Source: Pseudomonas sessilinigenes
GTDB taxonomy: Bacteria; Pseudomonadota; Gammaproteobacteria; Pseudomonadales; Pseudomonadaceae
DNA: 64,000 bases
Reading direction: 5' to 3'
NCBI RefSeq assembly: GCF_003850565.1
Contig: NZ_CP027706.1
Span: 3,038,001 to 3,102,000 of the forward strand
In this document: piece after piece, positions 18,559 through 26,182 of the stretch
Layout of the letters: every line of letters starts with the position of its first letter
Numbering within the stretch: the stretch's first letter is position 1
Notes under the pieces: model-generated
Seen by the model: the letters and a program-made list of their open reading frames with translations, nothing else
Told to the model about the DNA's origin: nothing
Database searches by the model: none
Position numbers and translations under genes: made by a program

Positions 18559-19449
18559 ATGAAGCTCAGCCTGGGACCCGTCCTCTACTACTGGGACAAG
18601 GAGCGCTTGGCGCGATTCTACGAACAGATGGCCAGCCTGGCGCTGGATGTGATCTACCTGGGGGAAACCGTGTGCTCCAAGCGCCGGGTGCTCAACCTGG
18701 ACCAGTGGCTGGGCCTGGGCCGCGAGCTGCAGCAGGCCGGTGCGGCGCAGATCGTGCTGTCGGGCCTGACCCTGATCGAGGCCGCCTCCGAGCTGTCGAG
18801 CCTGCGCCGGCTGTGTGACAACGGCCAGTTCCTGGTGGAGGCCAACGACATGGGCGCGGTGCAGTTCCTGGCCGAGCGCCAACTGCCGTTCGTGGCCGGC
18901 CCGGCGCTGAACCTGTACAACGGCCATGCCCTGGCCAAGCTGCAGGACTGCGGGATGATCCGCTGGGTGCCACCGGTGGAATGCTCCGCGGCCCTGGTGC
19001 GCGCCGTGCTCGAGCAAGTTGCCGGGCTGGGCCGGGCCTTGCCTGAGGTCGAGGTGTTCGCCTACGGCCACCTGCCACTGGCCTACTCGGCGCGTTGCTT
19101 CACCGCCCGTGCGGAAAACCGCCCCAAGGACGACTGCCAGTTCTGCTGCATCAACTACCCCGACGGCCTGGCCCTGAGCAGCCAGGAAGGCCAGGCGCTG
19201 TTCACCCTCAATGGCATCCAGACCATGTCGGCCGAGGTCACCAACCTGCTGGCCGATTATCCGGGGCTGGTGGCCTGTGGCGCCGACCTGTTGCGCCTGA
19301 GCCCCCGGGCAGAAGGCATGGTCCAGGTGGTGGAGGCCTTCGCCCGGGTCTGCCAGGGCGAGGCGCCACCGCTGTGCGTGGACGGCTGCAATGGTTACTG
19401 GCATGGCCAGGCGGGCATGTTGCGGGTCGAGGAGGCGGGACTGTGCTGA
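18559..19449 (+). CDS. ubiV: UbiV (YhbV), O2-independent ubiquinone hydroxylation protein
   Basis: The product is 296 aa from MKLSLGPVLYYW. The four Fe-S cysteines are at 39, 180, 193 and 197, matching E. coli UbiV. It is a U32-family partner of UbiU in a heterodimer. It starts 10 bases after ubiU, and ubiT starts inside its end. The upstream frame extension overlaps ubiU and is not used. Confidence 0.95.
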   Translation: MKLSLGPVLYYWDKERLARFYEQMASLALDVIYLGETVCSKRRVLNLDQWLGLGRELQQAGAAQIVLSGLTLIEAASELSSLRRLCDNGQFLVEANDMGAVQFLAERQLPFVAGPALNLYNGHALAKLQDCGMIRWVPPVECSAALVRAVLEQVAGLGRALPEVEVFAYGHLPLAYSARCFTARAENRPKDDCQFCCINYPDGLALSSQEGQALFTLNGIQTMSAEVTNLLADYPGLVACGADLLRLSPRAEGMVQVVEAFARVCQGEAPPLCVDGCNGYWHGQAGMLRVEEAGLC

Positions 19450-19937
19450 AACCTACGCAATGGCTGCTCAAGAGCGCTGACCGGATGTTGCCGCTGGTGC
19501 GCCGGGTGCCATTCGGCCTCCAGCGCCTGGCCCTGGAGCAGGCGCTCAATCGCTGCCTGGCCGAGCCCCTGGCCGATGGCGAGTTCGACCTGTTGCGCGG
19601 GCGCTGGTTGTGCCTGCGCATCAGCGACCTGGACCTGACCTGGTACCTGACGCGCCAGCGCGATGGCCTGCACATCGCCCAGCGGGCCCGGGCCGACGTC
19701 AGCATCCGCGGCAACTGGCGCGAGTTCCTGCTGCTGGCCAGCCGCCAGGAAGACCCGGATACCTTGTTCTTCCGCCGGCGCCTGGTGATCGAGGGCGATA
19801 CCGAGCTGGGCCTGACCCTGAAGAACCTGATCGACAGCCTTGACCCGCAGGTGTTGCCGGGGTGGTTGTGGCGCAACCTGGAACGGGCCGGCCAGGGCAT
19901 GGCCGGCACCGTTGGGCCCGGCGCTCAGCCGGGGTAG
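19443..19937 (+). CDS. ubiT: UbiT, SCP2-domain accessory of anaerobic ubiquinone synthesis
   Basis: The product is 164 aa from a GTG start at 19443, which overlaps the ubiV stop by seven bases. The SCP2 lipid-binding domain shows LLRGRWLCLRISDLDLTWYLT, ADVSIRGNWREFLLLASRQEDPDTLFFRRRLVIEGDTELGL and the ending LKNLIDSLDP. UbiT organises the O2-independent pathway as UbiJ does aerobically. The 3' end overlaps the convergent regulator gene by 13 bases. Confidence 0.9.
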   Translation: MLKPTQWLLKSADRMLPLVRRVPFGLQRLALEQALNRCLAEPLADGEFDLLRGRWLCLRISDLDLTWYLTRQRDGLHIAQRARADVSIRGNWREFLLLASRQEDPDTLFFRRRLVIEGDTELGLTLKNLIDSLDPQVLPGWLWRNLERAGQGMAGTVGPGAQPG

Positions 19938-20602
19938 TCGGCCAGGCGGTCGAGGGCGAGGATCTGGATGCTGCGCCTTTGCATGCTGATCAAGCCCTCG
20001 TCCACCAGCCGGTGCAGGGTCCGCGAGAAGGTCTCCGGCTGGATGCCGAGCTTGGAGGCCACCAGGCGCTTGGAAACCTGCAACTCGACCCGGCCATCGC
20101 CGGGGTTGCACTCCTGGAGCAGGAAGTTGATCACCCGGCGGCTGGCATTGGGCAGGATCAGGGTGTCGATGTCCCGCAGGCGCTGGTGCAGGTGCTGGCT
20201 CATGCTGGCCATGACTGCCAGGCACACCTGCGGCTGGTCCTGCAGGGCGTGGCGATAGTGCGCGCCGTCGATGCTCACCAGCACGCAATCCTTGAGGGCA
20301 CCGGCGCTCACCGGAAAGCTATGGGCCTGGCTGAACTGCAAGGCCTCGGCGAAGGTCTGGCCCGGCTGGATGATTTCCACCAGGTGTTCCTGGCCCTCGA
20401 CGTTGAGCCGGTACAGCTTGATCTGGCCGCTGACCAGCAGGAAGAAGCGCTTGGCCGGTTCGCCCTGGCGCACCAGGATGTCGTGGCAGGCCAGGCGCTT
20501 GAGGGTGGCCAGGGCGCAGACGTCCTCGAAGACCTGGCCCGGCAGCTTGGCGAACAGGTAGTGGCGACGCAACAGCAGGACGGTGGATGGGTGATTGAGC
20601 AT
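19925..20602 (-). CDS. Second CRP/FNR-family (Dnr-like) regulator
   Basis: The product is 225 aa from MLNHPSTVLLLRRHYLF. It has a cyclic-nucleotide-like domain with HDILVRQGEPAKRFFLLVSG and no N-terminal FNR cysteine cluster. The recognition helix IQPETFSRTLHRL has the same E-x-x-S-R pattern as Dnr, so it should read TTGAT-type sites. It is a paralogue of the dnr gene at 9792. P. stutzeri has several such regulators (DnrD/E/S), and this could be of the DnrE/S type. Its ribosome-binding site is GGAGG directly upstream, and a NarL-like site lies 65-80 bases upstream. Confidence 0.88.
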   Translation of the reverse strand: MLNHPSTVLLLRRHYLFAKLPGQVFEDVCALATLKRLACHDILVRQGEPAKRFFLLVSGQIKLYRLNVEGQEHLVEIIQPGQTFAEALQFSQAHSFPVSAGALKDCVLVSIDGAHYRHALQDQPQVCLAVMASMSQHLHQRLRDIDTLILPNASRRVINFLLQECNPGDGRVELQVSKRLVASKLGIQPETFSRTLHRLVDEGLISMQRRSIQILALDRLADYPG

Positions 20603-20666
20603 GGCGTACCTCCGCTGCCGCCCATGGTAGGGCGACGGACGCCGGCGGCCCATGCCTCCACCGGCC

Positions 20667-20682
20667 TACCTCCAAGGGAGCA
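20667..20682 (-). promoter_or_regulatory. Weak NarL-like repeat before the second Dnr-like gene
   Basis: TACCTCC-AA-GGGAGCA carries one good heptamer and a poor partner. It lies 65-80 bases upstream of the regulator ATG, in the 81-base gap after narL. Support is weak, and only the neighbouring narXL genes and the similar sites at 15548 and 23305 make it worth noting. Confidence 0.25.
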
Positions 20683-20683
20683 G

Positions 20684-21331
20684 TCAGGAGACCTGGCGCA
20701 GGTGCTCCATGGCCCACACGGCGGCTTCGACCCGCGAGCGCAGGCCCAGCTTGTGCAGCAGGTTCTTCACATGCACCTTGACCGTGCCCTCGGTGATGCC
20801 CAGCTTGTGGCCGATGACCTTGTTGCTGTAGCCGCTGGCGATGCTGCGCAGGACCTGGCGCTCGCGCTCGGTGAGCTCGACTTCGTTCTGCCGTGGTGGC
20901 GAGCGCAGGGCCTGGGCCATGACCCGGGTCAGCCCCGGGCTGATCACCAGGACGCCGTCCATGGCGTCGCGGATGTACTGGATCAGCAGCTCCGGTTCCA
21001 TGTCCTTGAGCAGGTAGCCATCGGCGTCCAGGCGCAGGGCATCGCGAATGTCGTCCTCGGCATCGGATACGGTGAACAGCAGGACCTTGCCGGCAAAATC
21101 CTGCGCGCGCAGGTGGCGCAGGGTTTCCAGGCCGTTCATCTGCGGCATGTTGTTGTCCAGCAGGATCAGGTCCGGTTGCAGCGAGTCCAGCAGGGCCAGG
21201 GCCTCGGCACCGTGGTTGGCTTCGCCGACGATGATGAAGTCGTCTTCGAGTTCGAGCATCTGGCGGATGCCGCGACGCATCATCGGATGGTCGTCCACCA
21301 GCAGGATGCGGTGGCGCGGGGAGGGGTTCAT
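20684..21331 (-). CDS. narL: NarL, nitrate/nitrite response regulator
   Basis: The product is 215 aa. The receiver domain has the acidic pocket LVDDHP and phospho-acceptor Asp59 (LILLDNNMPQMNG). The C-terminal LuxR-type helix-turn-helix is near LTERERQVLRSIASGYSNK and EGTVKVHVKNLLHKLGL. It overlaps narX by four bases. NarL activates nar and other genes in response to nitrate; candidate heptamers are found around narK1, moaB and the second dnr-like gene. Confidence 0.96.
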   Translation of the reverse strand: MNPSPRHRILLVDDHPMMRRGIRQMLELEDDFIIVGEANHGAEALALLDSLQPDLILLDNNMPQMNGLETLRHLRAQDFAGKVLLFTVSDAEDDIRDALRLDADGYLLKDMEPELLIQYIRDAMDGVLVISPGLTRVMAQALRSPPRQNEVELTERERQVLRSIASGYSNKVIGHKLGITEGTVKVHVKNLLHKLGLRSRVEAAVWAMEHLRQVS

Positions 21332-23118
21332 GAGGGTTTACCTTCTGTCAGGCGCCCGAGAAATTCCGGGCGAAACTCCATCTTGACCAGGGTGCCCTGG
21401 GGCTCCCGGGAAAAAATCTGTAATTGGCCGCGCAGGCTGCGGGCCCGCTCGTCCATGATGTTCAGGCCGTGGTGCTCGCGCAGGTCGTGGCTCCCGCTGA
21501 AGCCGCGGCCATCGTCCTCGATCGACAGGCAAAGCCGCTCGCCGTGCTGGCGCAGTTGCAGCCAGGCGTTTTGCGCGTGGGCATGGCGCAGGCAGTTGGA
21601 CAGGGCCTCGCGGGTGATCTGCAGGATGTGGATCTGTTCGCTGGCCGACAGCTCGAAGGCCAGGCTGTCGATATGCAGGTGGACCTGGAACTCACCCCGG
21701 CGGGAAAACTCACCGGCAGTGTCCTTGAGTTCCTGCACCAGCCCGGCGTCCTGGATCCGCAGGCGAAAGGTGGTCAGCAACTCGCGCAGTTGGCGGTAGG
21801 CGGTGTTCAGGCCTTCACGCAGCTCGCTGGTGACGTTCTCCAGGGTCGCCACCGGCTCGCCCCGGCGCATCAGGGTCTGCATGCGGCTGACCTGCAGCTT
21901 CATGTAGGACAGCGCCTGGGCCAGGGAGTCGTGCAGTTCGCGGGCGATGATCGCGCGTTCCTCCAGCAGCACCAGGCGGTGATCCTGCTCGCGCTGGCGC
22001 TTGAGCTGCAGTGAGGTGCCGATCAGGTTGGCCAGGGCCTGGATCAGTTCGATTTCCCAGGGCTGGGGTTCCAGGCCGTTGTGAAAGTGCGCCTTGAGTT
22101 CACCGAAGGCACCGCCCTGGTGGCTGATGTCGAAGGCCAGGCTGTCGCTGCGCTGGCGGCAGCTGGCGCAGTCGCTGCTGGCGCAGATCTGCCGGTTGTC
22201 GCTGCCATGCAGGGCCAGCAGTTGCTTGGCCTGGGCCTGGCCTTGCAGGCACAACGACAGGCGCAGGCCCGGCAGGCGCTCCTGGAAGCGCCGGATCAGC
22301 TCGTCCAGGCCTTCGGCGTTGGCTTGGCGGGTGGCCAGGTTGCGACTGCTCTGGTACAGCAGCTCCAGCGCGGCGTTGGCTTGTTGCAGGTGCAGGGTCT
22401 TCTGCCGGACCTGGGTTTCCAGGGTGCGATGGGACTGCTCGATGGTCTCGGCCATGGCGTTGAAACTGGTGGCCAGCTGGCCCAGCTCGTCCTCGGACTG
22501 GTGGTTGACCCGGGCCCGGAAATCGCCGCAGCGAAAGCGCTGGGTGGCGTCCACCAGCTCCTTGAGCGGACTGATCACGTTGGATTGCAGTTCATATAGG
22601 CCGAACAGCAGGACGATCATGGTGGTGAACAAGGCCGCGCCCTGGATCAGTTGCTGCCAGCCTTGCTTGTGCTCGTTCTCGTGCTGCAACAGGCTGACGA
22701 ACTGGTTGAGCCGCTCGACGAAGGACTGGGTGCTGGCCTGGAACAGCCTGGCATCGCCGCGTTGCAGCGCCGGTTGCAGGATCTGCTGCCAGTCGTCCTG
22801 CAACTGCCGGTAGCTGAGCTGCAGGTCGAGGTCGTTGCCGTCCTCCAGCACGGTCTTGAGCGCCGGGCTGTTGAGGCGTTGCTGCAGGCTCTGGCTGATG
22901 CGCTCGAGCTCGTCGGCCCCGGCGCCGGCGGCCAGTTTCCAGCTCAGGTGGTAGGTCTCCATGCGCACCGAGCCTGCGGTATTGATCGCCGCTGCGTCGC
23001 CCTGGCTGAACCAGGCGATCAGGCCGGCGCTCAGAGAGCTGGCCAGGGCCAGCACGCTGATCAGGATCACCGCCAGGCCGGCGCGGGCCGGCAGCGAACT
23101 GCGCAACCAGGCGATCAT
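21328..23118 (-). CDS. narX: NarX, nitrate-sensing histidine kinase
   Basis: The product is 596 aa. A first transmembrane helix (12-36) precedes a periplasmic helical sensor with the P-box (INTAGSVRMETYHL, 46-58). A second helix is at about 160-176, then HAMP. A central module carries Cys290, 312, 317 and 320. The kinase domain is HPK7 type, with His396 in RELHDSLAQALSYMK and an ATP-binding DDGRGFSG motif. It phosphorylates NarL when nitrate binds. It is transcribed divergently from narK1. Confidence 0.96.
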   Translation of the reverse strand: MIAWLRSSLPARAGLAVILISVLALASSLSAGLIAWFSQGDAAAINTAGSVRMETYHLSWKLAAGAGADELERISQSLQQRLNSPALKTVLEDGNDLDLQLSYRQLQDDWQQILQPALQRGDARLFQASTQSFVERLNQFVSLLQHENEHKQGWQQLIQGAALFTTMIVLLFGLYELQSNVISPLKELVDATQRFRCGDFRARVNHQSEDELGQLATSFNAMAETIEQSHRTLETQVRQKTLHLQQANAALELLYQSSRNLATRQANAEGLDELIRRFQERLPGLRLSLCLQGQAQAKQLLALHGSDNRQICASSDCASCRQRSDSLAFDISHQGGAFGELKAHFHNGLEPQPWEIELIQALANLIGTSLQLKRQREQDHRLVLLEERAIIARELHDSLAQALSYMKLQVSRMQTLMRRGEPVATLENVTSELREGLNTAYRQLRELLTTFRLRIQDAGLVQELKDTAGEFSRRGEFQVHLHIDSLAFELSASEQIHILQITREALSNCLRHAHAQNAWLQLRQHGERLCLSIEDDGRGFSGSHDLREHHGLNIMDERARSLRGQLQIFSREPQGTLVKMEFRPEFLGRLTEGKPS

Positions 23119-23207
23119 CGGTGATCACCGAAAGCGGGCAGGTGAGAAGGGGGCATGTAGCGCTCCGGGATGGCAAAAGGTTGTTTCGCAGCCGGTCCCT
23201 GGCGCTC

Positions 23208-23223
23208 TACCTCTAAAGAGTTG
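23208..23223. promoter_or_regulatory. NarL-type heptamer near narX
   Basis: TACCTCT-AA-AGAGTTG: the first heptamer fits TACYYMT fully and its inverted partner has two mismatches. It is 90-105 bases upstream of the narX start. Confidence 0.45.
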
Positions 23224-23304
23224 CTCACCCAAGGTTGCCTCGCGCAGCTCCTGGGGAAACTGGCAAGGCCCTGATAAACAAAGGGTTCAGAGGTTTTTCG
23301 GCGC

Positions 23305-23320
23305 TACCTCCTTGGAGGTA
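23305..23320. promoter_or_regulatory. Perfect 7-2-7 NarL-type inverted repeat in the narX-narK1 gap
   Basis: TACCTCC-TT-GGAGGTA is a perfect inverted repeat with the 7-2-7 layout used by NarL, and each half matches TACYYMT at six of seven positions. Its centre is about 95 bp upstream of the predicted narK1 start, where NarL could act with Anr bound at 23359-23372. The 314-base gap 23119-23432 otherwise holds only the narX and narK1 promoter elements. Confidence 0.6.
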
Positions 23321-23358
23321 GGCGGCGCAAGCATAGACATGCAGGCGCCTGGGCTTCC

Positions 23359-23372
23359 TTGATCGGTGTCAA
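23359..23372 (+). promoter_or_regulatory. Anr/Dnr-type box of the narK1K2GHJI operon
   Basis: TTGATCGGTGTCAA has one deviation. TAGTCT at 23395-23400 is a suitable -10 and gives a start near 23407, consistent with class II activation. The first gene, narK1, begins at 23433. Confidence 0.8.
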
Positions 23373-23432
23373 GTTTTATCGGGGTTGGCCTCCCTAGTCT
23401 GCAGCCATGGATCAATGGCTGGAGACTCCAAG

Positions 23433-24728
23433 ATGACTCAACCACGATTACGCCAAGGCCTGGTACTGGGCATGAGCACCCTGGCCTTCACCGTCTGCTT
23501 CATGGTCTGGATGATGTTTGCCGTGCTCGGCGTGCCGATCAAGGAGCTGTTGCAGCTCAACGAAACCCAGTTCGGCCTGCTGACCGCCACCCCGGTGCTG
23601 ACCGGTTCCCTGGTGCGCCTGCCGCTGGGCATGCTCACCGACCGCTTCGGCGGACGCAGCGTGTTCTGCCTGCTGATGCTGGCCTGCGTACTGCCGCTGT
23701 ACCTGGTCAGCCACGCCACCGCCTATTGGCAGTTCCTGGTGCTGGGCTTGTTCGTCGGCTTGGCCGGGGGCTCGTTCTCGGTGGGCATCGCCTATGTCGC
23801 CAAGTGGTTCGACCAGGACAACCAGGGCCTGGCCATGGGCATCTTCGGTGCGGGCAATGCCGGTTCGGCCGTCACCAAGTTCCTCGCTCCGGCGCTGATC
23901 GCCGCCGGTAGCTGGCAACTGGTACCCAAGGTGTTCAGCGCCATCCTGTTCCTCACCGCGCTGCTGTTCTGGTTCTTCAGCGCTGACAACAAGGCCCATC
24001 GCCGGGTGTCCACGGTCGGCCTGGGCGAACAGCTCAAGGCCCTGGCCGAGCCTGCCGTGTGGCGCTACTGCCAGTACTACTCGATCGTCTTCGGCGGGTA
24101 TGTGGCCCTGGCCCTGTGGATGACCAAGTACTACGTGCAGGAGTACGGCTTCAGCCTGCAGAGCGCCGCGCTGCTGGCTGCCTGCTTCTCCCTGCCGGGC
24201 GGGGTGCTGCGCGCCGTCGGCGGCTGGATGTCGGACCGCTGGGGCGCCCAGAGCGTGACCTGGTGGGTGCTGTGGGTGAGCTGGATCTGCCTGTTCCTGC
24301 TGTCCTACCCGCAGACCCAGTTGCAGGTGCAGACCGTCAACGGCCCGCTGGACTTGCATATCGGTCTGAACCCTGCGCTGTTCACCGTGCTGCTGTTCGT
24401 CATGGGCATCGCCTTCGCCTTCGGCAAGGCCTCGGTCTTCAAGTACATCGCCAACGACTACCCGCAGAACATGGGCGCGGTGTCCGGCATCGTCGGCCTG
24501 GCCGGTGGCCTGGGCGGCTTCATCCTGCCGATCCTGTTCGGCGCCCTGGTGGACCTCACCGGCGTGCGCTCTTCCTGCTTCATGTTGATGTACGGCGTGG
24601 TCTGGGTGTCGCTGATCTGGATGTACCTCAGCGAGATCCGTCGGCGCCCGCTACTGGGCAAGCACCCATCCGCCATCCAGGCACCGTTTTCGAGCATTTC
24701 CCAAGGAGAAGAACATGTCGGTTCTTAA
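23433..24728 (+). CDS. narK1: NarK1, nitrate transporter (MFS)
   Basis: The product is 431 aa from MTQPRLRQGLVLGMS, with GGAG upstream. It has twelve transmembrane helices. Nitrate-signature loops GLAGGSFSVGIAYVAKWF and GNAGSAVTKF are present, plus the second signature GLAGGLGGFILPILFG and the conserved charged stretch LVRLPLGMLTDRFGGR. NarK1-type carriers are thought to act as nitrate/proton symporters. The gene overlaps narK2 by 14 bases and is the first of a nine-gene run through moaA. Confidence 0.93.
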   Translation: MTQPRLRQGLVLGMSTLAFTVCFMVWMMFAVLGVPIKELLQLNETQFGLLTATPVLTGSLVRLPLGMLTDRFGGRSVFCLLMLACVLPLYLVSHATAYWQFLVLGLFVGLAGGSFSVGIAYVAKWFDQDNQGLAMGIFGAGNAGSAVTKFLAPALIAAGSWQLVPKVFSAILFLTALLFWFFSADNKAHRRVSTVGLGEQLKALAEPAVWRYCQYYSIVFGGYVALALWMTKYYVQEYGFSLQSAALLAACFSLPGGVLRAVGGWMSDRWGAQSVTWWVLWVSWICLFLLSYPQTQLQVQTVNGPLDLHIGLNPALFTVLLFVMGIAFAFGKASVFKYIANDYPQNMGAVSGIVGLAGGLGGFILPILFGALVDLTGVRSSCFMLMYGVVWVSLIWMYLSEIRRRPLLGKHPSAIQAPFSSISQGEEHVGS

Positions 24729-26112
24729 TACGCCCGGCACTGGCCCGGTGATCCACGACTGGCGCCCGGAGGACCCGGCCTTCTGGGGCCAGAGCGGCAA
24801 GCGCACGGCCACCCGCAACCTGTGGATCTCGATTCCCGCGCTGTTGCTGGCCTTCGCCGTGTGGATGGTCTGGAGCACGGTGATCGTGCGCCTCAATGCC
24901 ATCGGCTTCAGCTTCAGTACCGACCAGCTGTTCTGGCTGGCGGCCCTGCCGGGACTCTCGGGGGCGGCGCTGCGAGTGTTCTACTCGTTCATGGTGCCGA
25001 TCTTCGGCGGCCGGCGCTGGACCGCCCTGAGCACCGCCTCGCTGCTGGCGCCGTCGCTGTGGATGGGCTTTGCCGTGCAGGACCCGGCCACGCCCTACAG
25101 CGTGTTCGTGATGATCGCGCTGCTGTGCGGTTTTGGCGGTGGCAACTTCGCCTCGAGCATGGCCAACATCAGCTTCTTCTACCCCAAGTCGCAGCAGGGC
25201 ACGGCCCTGGGCCTGAACGCCGGGCTGGGCAACCTCGGGGTGTCGGTGATGCAGTTCTGCGTACCGCTGGTGATCACCTTCGGCCTGTTCGGGGTGCTGG
25301 GCGGCCAACCCCAGGTGCTGGCCGACGGTGGCCGGTTGTGGTTGCAGAACGCCGGTTTCATCTGGGTGCCGTTCATCCTGCTGGTGACCCTGGCGGCCTG
25401 GTTCGGCATGAACGACCTGTCCAGCGCCAGGGCCTCGTTCAGCGAGCAGGCGGTGATCTTCAAGCGCAAGCACAACTGGCTGATGTGCTGGTTGTACCTG
25501 GCCACCTTCGGCTCGTTCATCGGCTTCTCGGCGGCATTCCCGCTGCTGATCAAGACGGCCTTTCCCCAGGTCAACGCCCTGACGTTCGCCTTCCTCGGCC
25601 CGCTGGTGGGCGCCCTGGTCCGGCCACTGGGTGGCTGGCTGGCGGACAAGCTGGGCGGCGCGCGGGTGACCCTGTGGAACTTCGTGCTGATGATCCTGAT
25701 GGTCTTCGGCGTGCTGGCGTTCATCCCGCAGCCGGGGGAGAGCGGCAACTTCTACGGCTTCCTCGGCCTGTTCATGCTGCTGTTCATCACCACCGGCATC
25801 GGCAACGGTTCGACCTTTCGCATGATCCCGGTGATCTTTCGCACCCTGCATGAGCGCGCCGCCAGCGGCAAGGGCAGCGCCGCCCGCGAGCAGGCCCTCA
25901 AGGACGCCGGCAAGGAGTCGGCCGCGGTGCTGGGCTTCAGCTCGGCCATGGGGGCCTTCGGCGCCTTCTTCATTCCCAAGACCTTCGGCACCTCGATGAG
26001 CCTGACCGGCAGCCCGGCGCTGGCCTTCTACATGTTCGTGGTGTTCTACCTGAGCTGCATCGTCGTGACCTGGTGGTGGTACGCCCGCAAGGGCGCCCAG
26101 ACCCCTTGCTGA
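24715..26112 (+). CDS. narK2: NarK2, nitrate/nitrite antiporter (MFS)
   Basis: The product is 465 aa with twelve transmembrane helices. Nitrate signatures are GFGGGNFASSMANISFFYP and GLGNLGVSVMQF, with SAMGAFGAFFIPK in the second half. NarK2-type proteins exchange external nitrate for internal nitrite and are essential for denitrification in P. aeruginosa. AAGGAG before its ATG lies inside the end of narK1, so translation is coupled. The two paralogues probably arose by an old duplication. Confidence 0.93.
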   Translation: MSVLNTPGTGPVIHDWRPEDPAFWGQSGKRTATRNLWISIPALLLAFAVWMVWSTVIVRLNAIGFSFSTDQLFWLAALPGLSGAALRVFYSFMVPIFGGRRWTALSTASLLAPSLWMGFAVQDPATPYSVFVMIALLCGFGGGNFASSMANISFFYPKSQQGTALGLNAGLGNLGVSVMQFCVPLVITFGLFGVLGGQPQVLADGGRLWLQNAGFIWVPFILLVTLAAWFGMNDLSSARASFSEQAVIFKRKHNWLMCWLYLATFGSFIGFSAAFPLLIKTAFPQVNALTFAFLGPLVGALVRPLGGWLADKLGGARVTLWNFVLMILMVFGVLAFIPQPGESGNFYGFLGLFMLLFITTGIGNGSTFRMIPVIFRTLHERAASGKGSAAREQALKDAGKESAAVLGFSSAMGAFGAFFIPKTFGTSMSLTGSPALAFYMFVVFYLSCIVVTWWWYARKGAQTPC

Positions 26113-26182
26113 CATGCCCCCGTATCCAACCTTTGCCGAGTCGGGGCGCAGAACCCCGCAGCACGCCTGAGAGGACAGCATC

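Noticed and set aside
20607..20613. TACCTCC next to the second Dnr-like gene as another NarL heptamer
   Set aside because: Read on the gene strand it is GGAGGTA, the ribosome-binding site of that gene.
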